Shown here: piece by piece, positions 1 through 7,369 of the stretch
How the letters are laid out: the number at the start of each line of letters is the position of its first letter
Numbering within the stretch: the stretch's first letter is position 1
Assembly (NCBI GenBank): GCA_946999385.1
Contig: CAMQCZ010000013.1
Location: forward strand, 1-52,866
Source of the DNA: an uncultured Lachnoanaerobaculum sp.
GTDB lineage: Bacteria; Bacillota; Clostridia; Lachnospirales; Lachnospiraceae
Reading direction: 5' to 3'
Length of the DNA stretch: 52,866 nucleotides
Notes under the pieces: generated by a model
Told to the model about the DNA's origin: nothing
Seen by the model: only the letters and a program-made list of their open reading frames with translations
Databases searched by the model: none
Made by a program: the position numbers and the translations under genes

Positions 1-144
1 TCATCAGGTTTAGTATTAGAGTTGTCATCAGGTTTAGTATTGGAGTTGTCATCAGGTTTAGTATTGGAGTTGTTATCAGGTTTAGTATTGGATTTGTCAT
101 CAGGTCTAGTATTGGAGTTGTTATCAGTTCCGATATTAGAGTTA
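1..144 (-). repeat. 24-bp tandem repeat encoding an NTKPDDNS linker
   Basis: About six near-identical 24-bp units, of the type AGGTTTAGTATTGGAGTTGT plus CATC on the plus strand, run from the window edge to about 144 and fade into degenerate copies to about 195. Read on the minus strand they encode an eight-residue Asn/Thr/Pro/Asp linker in the partial secreted protein. Such linkers are length-variable and usually span the cell wall. The array may continue beyond the edge. Confidence 0.85.
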
Positions 145-1100
145 TTATCAGGTACATTATTAGTATTATTATCGGAGCTACTATCTGTATTATTATCATC
201 AAATTTTTCTATTACCTGTAATTTAACACTATAAATTTTTTGGGAATTATCTCTAAAAGTAATTTTTAATTTTATATCCATATTTTTTTTGCTATCAGTT
301 TTTATAGTATTAAAGTCTGTTATTAGCTCTTTATTTTTTAATATACCTACATCACTAAAGCTTATAGCTTGTTTTATTTCATCTTCTGTAATTTCATCTC
401 CAACAAATTTTTTAATAATATTGATATTTGCATTTGAAATACTTGCAAGACCATTTTCTCCTTTTGCCCATTTATAAATATGTTTATCAACAGCCTTTGG
501 ATTATCGCCACTATAATCATAATCATCATCACCTATTACTTTTCTTTCAGTAGTATAAGTAAGCTTTTTAATTCCATTTTTATCAAAGCTATATTCATAT
601 TTATCCACATCAATTTTAGGGTAATTATAAAAGACTTCAGGCTTTCCAATATTAGAAGGATTATTAACATTGTAAGGATAAGTTTTTTCTTCATTTGTAG
701 TCATATCCTTTACAATCAAGTTGCCTGCCTTAGCAGTCAAAATATATATAGGCACATTACCTTGACTTTTGCGTCTATTAATAAGTGTAGTTGCTATATA
801 GCTTGGGTGCTTATCTAAATTCTCTTTTAAATATGGAAGATAATATTCTAATTTATTTTCAGCATCTGAAATTTGATTTTCAAGTCCTTTTTCTCTAATT
901 AGATTTAAATCTATTTCACATAATTCCTCTTCTTCATATGTATCTGAAAAATCTGTATCAATAAATTTGAGTATGATTTTTACTTTCTCTTCGTTATTAT
1001 TTTGTATTATGTTAGTATTTTGCTTTGCTAAAATATTAGTTATATTAAGTGAAAATATTAATATAAATGAAAATATAAAAATAAATAATTTTTTTATCAT
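1..1100 (-). CDS. Secreted repeat protein, C-terminus cut by window edge
   Basis: Reading the minus strand from ATG at 1100 gives an open frame of 366 codons that runs off the window. It starts with a typical signal peptide (MIKKLFIFIFSF..., hydrophobic to about residue 24, ending ILAKQN). A middle region is similar to the neighbouring 1164-2831 protein: both carry a YKWA(K/S)GE(N/H)GLAS motif followed by a predicted immunoglobulin-like stretch ending in (K/T)xYxVK. The visible C-terminus is a low-complexity linker of 8-residue units (N-T-K-P-D-D/N-N-S). By analogy with the neighbour, a cell-wall-binding repeat domain may follow outside the window; that is inference. A purine-rich AAAGGATAT precedes the start. 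The two genes are tandem paralogues separated by a terminator. Function unknown; probably surface attached. Confidence 0.85.
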   Translation of the reverse strand, partial: MIKKLFIFIFSFILIFSLNITNILAKQNTNIIQNNNEEKVKIILKFIDTDFSDTYEEEELCEIDLNLIREKGLENQISDAENKLEYYLPYLKENLDKHPSYIATTLINRRKSQGNVPIYILTAKAGNLIVKDMTTNEEKTYPYNVNNPSNIGKPEVFYNYPKIDVDKYEYSFDKNGIKKLTYTTERKVIGDDDYDYSGDNPKAVDKHIYKWAKGENGLASISNANINIIKKFVGDEITEDEIKQAISFSDVGILKNKELITDFNTIKTDSKKNMDIKLKITFRDNSQKIYSVKLQVIEKFDDNNTDSSSDNNTNNVPDNNSNIGTDNNSNTRPDDKSNTKPDNNSNTKPDDNSNTKPDDNSNTKPD

Positions 1101-1115
1101 AATATCCTTTCTAAA

Positions 1116-1156
1116 TTAAAAAATTCCTACAAGCATTAGAATGTTTGTAGGAATTT
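1116..1156 (-). terminator. Intrinsic terminator between the two surface-protein genes
   Basis: The inverted repeat AAATTCCTACAA / TTTGTAGGAATTT (arms 1121-1132 and 1144-1156), read on the minus strand, is followed by a run of T. It lies directly after the stop codon of the 1164-2831 gene and before the downstream paralogue, so the two genes are probably separate transcription units or only partly co-transcribed. Confidence 0.75.
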
Positions 1157-1163
1157 ATTATTC

Positions 1164-2831
1164 TTATCTTGTTTGAACTTTACCGGATACTACCCATTCC
1201 CCTTTTTCATTTACCTGATATCCATCCTTGGTTGTGGTATTTGTAAGTAGCATTCCTCTAGTGCCATCAGTGTTAGGATTGAAATAATAGCATTTTTCTT
1301 TGCCATCTACAGGATCCTTTATCCATTGCCATGAAGTAAGCATAGCACCTAATGTACCATCCGATATACTATTTAAATAATACCATTTGCCATTGTCATC
1401 TTTAATCCATCCGGTTAGCATATTACCGTCTTTATCGAATTTAAACCAAGAGAAGCTTTCTTGATTTTGTTTAGCATATGGATTTTTTATAGCAACCCAT
1501 TGATTTTTAAATTCTTTATTTGATTTATATTGCCATTTGCCATTATTATTATTCCAATGACCATTTGATACTACATAGCTTGGTATATTTGTATTTTGTA
1601 CATTTTTATTAGATATACCGGCACCACCGGAAGCTTTAATTCTACCGGAGCCACCTGCACTTGAACCGCCTGCACTTGAACCGCCTGCACTTGAACCGCC
1701 TGAGCTTGAGCCGCCTGAGCTTGAGCCGCCTGAGCTTGAGCCGCCTGAGCTTGAGCCACCTGCACTTGAGGCACCTGAGCTTGAGCCACCTGCACTTGAG
1801 CCACCGGTGTTTGGATTTGAGTTATTAGATCCATTATTATCAGGATTTACTTGGCTATTATCTTGTGGTCTTGCTTCATTTTTTATTATTACCTTGACTT
1901 CATAAGTTTTAGAAGATTTATCAATATAGTAGATCTTCGCCTTAATAGAATATTCACCTACTTCTGTAGGATAAGAATCAGAATTTATAGGTTCTATTCT
2001 GCTTATTTTAGATTTTTGTCCTTCTGTGAATTGTATAGCATTATTAATGTCTGAAAAGTCAAAACTTTCTCCTTTGTACTTAATAACATCATTTATAGTA
2101 GGAGTTATCTCACTTGCAAGTCCATGTTCTCCACTAGCCCATTTATATACATATGTATTTTTGTATCTAGGATCTTTTTCTTCTTCGTCTTCATCAGTAT
2201 TTGCTTCAGATTCTTCTGAATCAGAGCTGGAATTTACTAAATTATTATCAGATGTTAATGTTTTAGTAAGTTCTTCATCTCGAATACGATTATTTCCTTC
2301 TATATCAGTTGTATAAAATCCGGTATCACCTAAATTTTCTAAAGTATAAGAAACTTTTTGAGGTTGAGATTCTTTAGGGGTTGTTACGGTATAATATCTT
2401 TCAATTATTTCTCCGGTAGCAATATTAGTTATAATTAATTTACCTACTCTATAAGCTGTAATACAGTAACGATTATCAGAATCATTTTCTTTTTGCATAA
2501 CTTGTATTAAAGCACTGTTAAATTGAGAATTTAATATATCGGAAAAATATTTGTATAAATAATTAGGATTAGAGCCTTCGTGTTTTGATTTATCTAAAGT
2601 TCCGATTTCTTTTGTTTCTTCAAGTTTGAATCCACTCTTTTTATAAATCTTCATATAATATGTGTTTTTTTCTTCACTTTTTTCTCTATAAGCAACTATT
2701 TGTTCATCATCTCCATTTTCTTCATTTGAGTTAATAACGACATCGCTAAAATTTGCAAAAGCAGTGCTGTTTATAGAAGTTGCCAAGAATAAAGCACTAA
2801 GGCCTAAAGCTAAAATTTTAGTTTTTTTCAT
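1164..2831 (-). CDS. Secreted protein with C-terminal cell-wall (choline)-binding repeats
   Basis: The 555-residue protein has a clear signal peptide (MKKTKILALGLSALFLATSI..., cleavage near STAFA-NF). A unique region of about 290 residues follows, then a Gly/Ser-rich linker of GGSSA/GGSSS units (about residues 345-400). The C-terminal domain of about 140 residues is built from Trp/Gly/Tyr repeats: GWIKDDNGKWYYLN, SWQWIKDP...CYYFN, and GMLLTNTTTKDGYQVNEKG. These match the cell-wall-binding repeat family (choline-binding type 1), so the protein is expected to sit on the envelope by non-covalent binding to teichoic acid or a similar polymer. The start has a good RBS (AAAGGAG, minus strand). Its middle region is paralogous to the partial protein at 1-1100, and its C-terminal domain is similar to the N-terminal domain of the 35848-39957 protein. 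No enzymatic motif was recognised. Confidence 0.9.
   Translation of the reverse strand: MKKTKILALGLSALFLATSINSTAFANFSDVVINSNEENGDDEQIVAYREKSEEKNTYYMKIYKKSGFKLEETKEIGTLDKSKHEGSNPNYLYKYFSDILNSQFNSALIQVMQKENDSDNRYCITAYRVGKLIITNIATGEIIERYYTVTTPKESQPQKVSYTLENLGDTGFYTTDIEGNNRIRDEELTKTLTSDNNLVNSSSDSEESEANTDEDEEEKDPRYKNTYVYKWASGEHGLASEITPTINDVIKYKGESFDFSDINNAIQFTEGQKSKISRIEPINSDSYPTEVGEYSIKAKIYYIDKSSKTYEVKVIIKNEARPQDNSQVNPDNNGSNNSNPNTGGSSAGGSSSGASSAGGSSSGGSSSGGSSSGGSSSGGSSAGGSSAGGSSAGGSGRIKASGGAGISNKNVQNTNIPSYVVSNGHWNNNNGKWQYKSNKEFKNQWVAIKNPYAKQNQESFSWFKFDKDGNMLTGWIKDDNGKWYYLNSISDGTLGAMLTSWQWIKDPVDGKEKCYYFNPNTDGTRGMLLTNTTTKDGYQVNEKGEWVVSGKVQTR
1642..1806 (-). repeat. 15-bp tandem repeat encoding Gly-Gly-Ser linker
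   Basis: Roughly eleven 15-bp units of the type CCGCCTGAGCTTGAG (plus strand) encode GGSSS/GGSSA repeats on the minus strand. The repeat is locally much richer in GC than the surrounding DNA and is a likely site of slippage and length variation. Confidence 0.85.
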
Positions 2832-3010
2832 ATGTTTTCTCCTTTGAATTTTTAATCTTAATATTTATAAAATCAACATATTTTAAAAAAAAATATATAA
2901 AGATATTGTTAAGAAAAAAAACAAAATAATAGTAAAATAAATTTTGAAGGGTTTTACTTTTAAGTAGTAGATTATACTAACAAAGTGGAGCAATAGTATA
3001 AGGAGTTTTT

Positions 3011-4339
3011 ATGAAAAGATACAGTTTAATTTTAGTTAGTGCATTATCATTATTATTGTGTGCTTGTGGAAAAAATACAAAACAGCATTTAAGTATAGAT
3101 ACGTCAAAGTATAATAAAGAAATAGCGGACGTATTAAGTTTATCGGATGGAGTAAAAGAAACCAAACTAATAAGCACACAAGATATAGATAAGATAAAGG
3201 GTATATATAATGAAAACAAGAATGTAAATGATAAATCAGATGTGAATATTGATTTCTTATTAAAACCTTTTATAGATGAATTAAAGACTGATATATTGTT
3301 AAAGTATAATAACAAATATTATAGGTATGAGTATAGCATAGAAGAGGATGATGATTATGATGATGAAAATAGGTTATCACAAGAACAATTAGATGAAACA
3401 GTTGTATTATACAAGGATATAGAAACACTATATAATGAGTATATGGTTTATAGTAATACAAATGATGTAAATGATAGCTTATTAGAGAGGATACACGCTT
3501 TATGTGAACAATATAAAAGTTTATCGGAAAGACAAAAAGGATTAATACATAATTATGTTAAATTGGCAGAGCTAGTAGAAAAATATGGTGGCTCATTGGA
3601 AACAAATTTTAATCTTGAGTTGTGGAAGTATAATACTAAGAAACAAAGAGGTGAAGCTGTTGGTGATTATAAGGGTCCTTCTGATGAAGAATTAGGAATT
3701 GTTCAAGGTAATAAGAGGTACGGTGATGATAAAGACAAAACTGGAGATAAGAATGATTATTCTAGTAAAAATGTTAGTACAGTTACAGATAACTCTAAAA
3801 TTACAGAGCAAACTTATGATGTTAATTCAGCTAGTTTTGATGATTTAGAAACAGAGTTACAGATACCTACATATTTTTATGATTGTGTAGTAGATACAGG
3901 AAATAGTGGTACAAACTATATAGATGATGAAAAGCTATACAAACATATAGCAAATATAGATGCAAATAGTTTATATGCTGATGGAAATAGTATATATTTA
4001 AGAATAAAAGGTGATAAGGATGATATACCTTTATTAAATTGGGGTACATTAAGTTATTATATACCGGACAATGAATATAAAGACTATGATATCAAGGACA
4101 GTATCTATTATGATAGCGGTAGGTTTACAGTTGGGCTTTTATCTAAAGATAAGAAAGACTATAGAATAGTAAAAGGCAGTATACAAAAGAATATTGTATA
4201 CTTTGATAACGTAAATGATATTATACCTAAATTTGAAAAAGAGCATATAGAGGTAAATAGAATAAACAATGAATACTTAGAGCATTTAAATGAATTAGAG
4301 AATGTACCTTGGTATGAAGATAAAATAGAAGAGAATTAA
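3011..4339 (+). CDS. Lipoprotein of unknown function
   Basis: The 442-residue protein starts after a strong RBS (AAGGAG, 6 nt upstream). It has a lipoprotein signal peptide with lipobox LLCAC, so Cys19 would be lipidated and the protein anchored on the outer face of the membrane. The mature part is very hydrophilic and rich in Asp, Lys, Tyr and Asn, with acidic clusters (EEDDDYDDE near residue 115) and a charged region of low complexity around residues 205-275. A C-terminal segment of about 170 residues looks folded and rich in beta strand (LNWGTLSYYIPDNEYKDYDI, then DYRIVKGSIQKNIVYF). I do not recognise a family. It is transcribed divergently from the adjacent surface-protein genes and may act with them at the envelope, but nothing in the sequence proves this. 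Confidence 0.85.
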   Translation: MKRYSLILVSALSLLLCACGKNTKQHLSIDTSKYNKEIADVLSLSDGVKETKLISTQDIDKIKGIYNENKNVNDKSDVNIDFLLKPFIDELKTDILLKYNNKYYRYEYSIEEDDDYDDENRLSQEQLDETVVLYKDIETLYNEYMVYSNTNDVNDSLLERIHALCEQYKSLSERQKGLIHNYVKLAELVEKYGGSLETNFNLELWKYNTKKQRGEAVGDYKGPSDEELGIVQGNKRYGDDKDKTGDKNDYSSKNVSTVTDNSKITEQTYDVNSASFDDLETELQIPTYFYDCVVDTGNSGTNYIDDEKLYKHIANIDANSLYADGNSIYLRIKGDKDDIPLLNWGTLSYYIPDNEYKDYDIKDSIYYDSGRFTVGLLSKDKKDYRIVKGSIQKNIVYFDNVNDIIPKFEKEHIEVNRINNEYLEHLNELENVPWYEDKIEEN

Positions 4340-4409
4340 TAGTTTATCCGTGTTTTAAGCTATAAGCTTTATAATAATTTAAAGTAAATAAAAATAATTT
4401 TACAATAAT

Positions 4410-4727
4410 TTGGGGGTATGTGTAGAAAGTTTAGATATGAAAGCAATGTCAAATAAAGGATTTGGAAATGGAAAAGCAACATTAGATAATGGATATGGAA
4501 TTTTTCAAAATATGTTAGAGTACAAGTTGCAAGATAGAGGGAAATATTTTGTAAAAGTAGACAAGTGGTATGCAAGTAGCCAAATTTGTAGTAAATGTGG
4601 TAACAAGAAAAAAATGAAGCTAAACGAAAGAACATACATTTGTGAATGTGGAAATAATATAGATAGAGATATAAATGCAGCAATAAATATAAAAAAAGAA
4701 GGACTTAGACTGTTAGAAGCAGTGTAA
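4410..4727 (+). pseudogene. tnpB: Truncated TnpB (IS200/IS605-type OrfB) C-terminal remnant
   Basis: The frame opens after a stop at 4395-4397 and encodes only about 105 residues matching the C-terminal third of TnpB. Visible parts are the second RuvC motif (VCVESLDMKAMSN, catalytic Glu), the conserved region around KYFVKVDKWYASSQICSKCG, the four-Cys zinc ribbon (CSKCG ... CECG) and the final RuvC motif (DRDINAAINI, catalytic Asp). The N-terminal RNA-binding region and the first RuvC Asp are absent, and no intact start precedes it, so it cannot be an active nuclease. No tnpA transposase was found nearby. It is followed 17 nt later by the omega-RNA-like right end at 4745-4868, the normal order in these elements. 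It is a relic that inserted, or was trimmed, between the lipoprotein gene and nagA. Confidence 0.88.
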
Positions 4728-4744
4728 ACAAATAATATAAGGGC

Positions 4745-4868
4745 GTGAACTACCAGAATATAAGCTTGTGGACTTTGTGTAAGACGTTTTGATTTTTAGA
4801 AATAAAATGATAAATGCAATAAAGGTTGAAGCAAGAAGCACCTATGCGATAAATAGTGTGTAGTTCAC
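4745..4868 (+). ncRNA. omega-RNA (reRNA)-like right end of IS200/IS605 element, copy 1
   Basis: The 124-bp segment begins GTGAACTACC and ends GTGTAGTTCAC, so its ends are complementary (GTGAACTAC / GTAGTTCAC). Near the 3' end it carries GAAGCAAGAAGCACC and a small hairpin, an arrangement typical of the RNA scaffold and right end found just downstream of tnpB genes. A nearly identical 124-bp copy lies at 22449-22572, which defines the boundaries. In TnpB systems the 3' flank supplies the guide; here that is GAGATTAATTGGCAAAGAAC from 4869. Assignment as omega RNA rests on position, conserved ends and family knowledge; expression is not shown. Confidence 0.72.
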
Positions 4869-4876
4869 GAGATTAA

Positions 4877-4905
4877 TTGGCAAAGAACTAAGTTTATAGT
4901 ATAAT
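4877..4905 (+). promoter_or_regulatory. Candidate nagA promoter abutting omega-RNA copy 1
   Basis: A -35 box TTGGCA (4877-4882), a 17-bp spacer and a perfect -10 box TATAAT (4900-4905) lie only 8 bp after the omega-RNA-like element. This would give nagA a 5' leader of about 100 nt. The bases around the -35 box (GAGATTAATTGGCA) match 13 of 14 positions at the promoter of the second omega-RNA copy. Confidence 0.65.
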
Positions 4906-5013
4906 TAAAATATTAATATAGATATTTTTATTATAAAAATCAGGATAAATTTTATATATATGCTGATACTTGGATAAATGCAGATTGAAAATAAAAAGAA
5001 TAAGAGGTGTAAA

Positions 5014-6177
5014 ATGAAAACATTATTAAAAAATGGTTTGGTATTATTAGATAATGAATTTAGATTTTCACATATATTGGTGGAGGATGAAAAAATATTG
5101 AAAATAAGTCATAGCATTGATGATTTCAATGAATTTGATGAGCTTATTGACTTAGAGGATAAGAGATTAATCCCGGGATTTATAGATATTCATACACATG
5201 GAGCTGTGGGAGTAGATGTTAATTCTGCCTGTGCAGATGATTATGAAAAAATTTGTAGATTTTTTGCAAGCCAAGGTACAACATCATGGCTTTGTTCTAT
5301 ATTAACTGATACATTTGAACAAACCTCTTTATGTATAGATGAATATAAAAAATGGACAAGATTAGAAGATAAAAAAGGAGCAAATATTTTGGGAATACAT
5401 TTGGAAGGTCCATTTTTATCACCTGAATATAAGGGAGCTATGCCTGAACATTTGCTAAGAACCGGTGATTCTCAGCTTGCTATGGAATATCAAAAAAGAG
5501 CAGAAGGTAAAATTAAATATATGACTATTTCACCTGAAATAAGTGGGAATTTGCAAATGATTCCTCATTTAAAAGGTATGGGAATACAGGTTGCAATAGG
5601 GCATTCAGGTGCTGATTATGAGACTGCAAATAAAGCAATAGAAAATGGTGCTATGGCTGCTACACATACAAGTAATGCTATGAGATTATTACATCAACAT
5701 GAGCCTGCTATTTGGGGTTCAGTTTTGGAATCAAATGTAGTTTATTGTGAAATGATATGTGATGGTAAGCATTTACATCCCGGAACAATTAGACTTATTA
5801 TAAAAACTAAGGGGCTTGATAAGGTTATAGCTGTAACTGATTCTATTATGGCTGCAGGGCTTAAGGATGGTAAGTATAAATTAGGTGTAAATGATGTTAT
5901 AGTTAAAGATGGTGATGCAAGACTTGTTTCAAATGATGCAAGAGCCGGCAGTACATTAACTATGATAAAGGCATTTAAAAATATTTTAAAATTTACAAGT
6001 AGACCTATAGAAGAGATTATAGATATGTTTACTAAAAATCCGGCAAAACTAATAGGAGTTTATGATAAGCTTGGAGATATAAAAATAGGGAAAAGAGCCG
6101 ATATGCTTTTACTTGATGAAAATGATAATATTGATACTACATTTGTAGGTGGAAAAATTGTATATAAAAGACACTAA
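5014..6177 (+). CDS. nagA: N-acetylglucosamine-6-phosphate deacetylase
   Basis: This amidohydrolase removes acetate from GlcNAc-6-phosphate to give glucosamine-6-phosphate, in cytoplasmic amino-sugar catabolism and cell-wall recycling. Family motifs are present: the metal-binding IDIHTHG near residue 58, HLEGPF near 129, GHSGAD near 196, THTSNAM near 215 and the catalytic Asp in VTDSIM near 275. The start at 5014 is chosen because AAGAGGTG lies 5-6 nt upstream and the protein (387 residues) then begins MKTLLKNGLVL, like its homologues; an in-frame ATG at 4978 lacks an RBS. It appears monocistronic, with no nagB beside it, and ends inside a very long palindrome that should terminate transcription. 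Confidence 0.93.
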   Translation: MKTLLKNGLVLLDNEFRFSHILVEDEKILKISHSIDDFNEFDELIDLEDKRLIPGFIDIHTHGAVGVDVNSACADDYEKICRFFASQGTTSWLCSILTDTFEQTSLCIDEYKKWTRLEDKKGANILGIHLEGPFLSPEYKGAMPEHLLRTGDSQLAMEYQKRAEGKIKYMTISPEISGNLQMIPHLKGMGIQVAIGHSGADYETANKAIENGAMAATHTSNAMRLLHQHEPAIWGSVLESNVVYCEMICDGKHLHPGTIRLIIKTKGLDKVIAVTDSIMAAGLKDGKYKLGVNDVIVKDGDARLVSNDARAGSTLTMIKAFKNILKFTSRPIEEIIDMFTKNPAKLIGVYDKLGDIKIGKRADMLLLDENDNIDTTFVGGKIVYKRH

Positions 6178-6241
6178 AAATAATAAAAATGATATAGCTC
6201 ATTATGAGCTATATCATTTTTATTATTTTTAGTGTCTTTTA
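6165..6241. terminator. 77-bp near-perfect palindrome, bidirectional terminator
   Basis: Arms 6165-6202 and 6204-6241 are perfectly complementary (38 bp) around a single central base. The left arm includes the last 13 bases of nagA. T-rich tracts lie on both strands, and the element sits between the convergent nagA and PAP2 genes, so it can terminate both. The arm length is far beyond what termination needs. Confidence 0.85.
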
Positions 6242-6273
6242 GTAAATATAAATTATATATTATATATTATATA

Positions 6274-6951
6274 TTATAAGCTTCTTTCTCTTGCCAATTC
6301 TTTTTCATCCTTATAATCACTTACAGGTATATTTATATAAATTAAATTATACATTATATATGATAAGAATGCTCCACCTATCATATCAATTATAGAATGT
6401 TGTTTTAAAAATATAGTTGATAGACAAATAGAGAAAGTAAGAATCAAAGAAAATATTTTTACAATATGATTTTTAACAAAATATTTGCTCTTGTTAATAG
6501 CTATGTAAGTTACTATAGAGTTGTATACATGTATGCTTGGAAACACATTTGTATTTGTATCTATAGAATAGAGCCTTGAAACTATTAGACTTTCCCAATT
6601 TTTATTGGGGTTGATAGCAGGTCTGAAATCTGTTCCATTTGGAAAGATATAACATATCAAGAGGCAAATACTCATACCTATTGCCAACATTGAAAAATAT
6701 TTTAAAAATTCTATTCTATCTTTAAATAAAAAATAAGTTACAGCTATAGCTATATATAAAAACCATAGCAAATAGGGTATAATAAAATATTCATTAAAAG
6801 GAATCATATCGTCAAATCTACTATGAATAATATAGTAATTTTTAGTTATATTTTTTTCCAAATAATTAAACCAAAGCATATAAAATGGAGTATATAAAAG
6901 TACTACAGCATGCTTATATTTTTTGAAAAAATCAAATATTTTTTTGTTCAT
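6274..6951 (-). CDS. PAP2-family integral membrane phosphatase
   Basis: The 225-residue protein is very hydrophobic with about five or six predicted transmembrane segments. PAP2 active-site elements can be seen: FPSIHVYNSIV (the PSGH-like motif, near residue 137) and LKQHSIIDMIGG (the HxxxD motif, near residue 182). A possible degenerate first motif lies at DFRPAINPNKNW. The family dephosphorylates lipid phosphates such as phosphatidate or undecaprenyl diphosphate, or transfers head groups; the substrate here cannot be told from sequence. The gene is alone, convergent with nagA. An ATG start with a weak upstream purine tract (GTGAAC...) is used. The exact PSGH triad is relaxed (PSIH), so catalytic competence is probable but not certain. 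Confidence 0.78.
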   Translation of the reverse strand: MNKKIFDFFKKYKHAVVLLYTPFYMLWFNYLEKNITKNYYIIHSRFDDMIPFNEYFIIPYLLWFLYIAIAVTYFLFKDRIEFLKYFSMLAIGMSICLLICYIFPNGTDFRPAINPNKNWESLIVSRLYSIDTNTNVFPSIHVYNSIVTYIAINKSKYFVKNHIVKIFSLILTFSICLSTIFLKQHSIIDMIGGAFLSYIMYNLIYINIPVSDYKDEKELARERSL

Positions 6952-7369
6952 AACAGTTCACTTTCAAAAATAATAAAAATCATAAATATTACAAATATAT
7001 AGAATTATAATATAGTATGAAAAATAAGCAAGTAAATTCAAATAAAAGTAAGATAATTGTAATTATAAATAGGAGAATCTTGCGAATAAAAAGTTTTATA
7101 GTAAATGAAGGTATAATTTTCAAATTATATTTAAAGCTATATTTGCATTCAATACATAATTTTTGTCAATAAAAATATAAAAATAAGCTGAAGTAATGAG
7201 GTAAATGATAAGGGACTTATTTATTAAATTTATATTTATATTATTGTTTCAGAAAAATATAAAAAATAATCAAAATATATTGAAAAAAATGCTGTATTTT
7301 AGTAAAATATAGATAATAAAAGATTACTTTTACTACAAAAAATTAACAAAATTTAGGAGGTTCTTTATA
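6952..7369. other. 418-bp intergenic region, AT-rich
   Basis: The region lies between the divergent PAP2 and EF-G-like genes. Apart from the promoter at 7280-7308 I see no gene, RNA structure or repeat that can be defended. A 30-codon TTG-started frame at 7080-7172 was judged too weak to call. Confidence 0.6.
7280..7308 (+). promoter_or_regulatory. Promoter of the EF-G-like gene
   Basis: TTGAAA (7280-7285), a 17-bp spacer and TAAAAT (7303-7308) stand about 60 bp before the start codon, followed by an AGGAGG ribosome binding site near 7355. This is a good sigma-A-type promoter. Confidence 0.7.

Noticed and set aside
289..818. Plus-strand open frames at 289-477 and 480-818
   Set aside because: They are antisense to the secreted protein gene on the minus strand (1-1100), which has a signal peptide and paralogy; these frames lack RBS and recognisable content.
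1571..1834. 87-residue minus-strand frame rich in Ala/Gln/Val
   Set aside because: It is the out-of-frame reading of the 15-bp Gly/Ser repeat in the 1164-2831 gene.
4369..4683. 104-residue minus-strand frame over the TnpB relic
   Set aside because: His/Tyr/Leu-rich shadow of the TnpB reading frame on the other strand; the plus frame has the zinc ribbon and RuvC motifs.
4978..5013. Earlier in-frame ATG for nagA
   Set aside because: No RBS; ATG 5014 has AAGAGGTG and matches family N-termini.
6249..6276. ATTATAT short tandem repeats
   Set aside because: Simple AT repeat of about four units next to the palindrome; no sign of a CRISPR or replication origin.
7080..7172. 30-codon TTG-started frame after TAGGAG upstream of the EF-G-like gene
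   Set aside because: Low-complexity, rare start, no hydrophobic or family pattern; most likely chance in AT-rich DNA.
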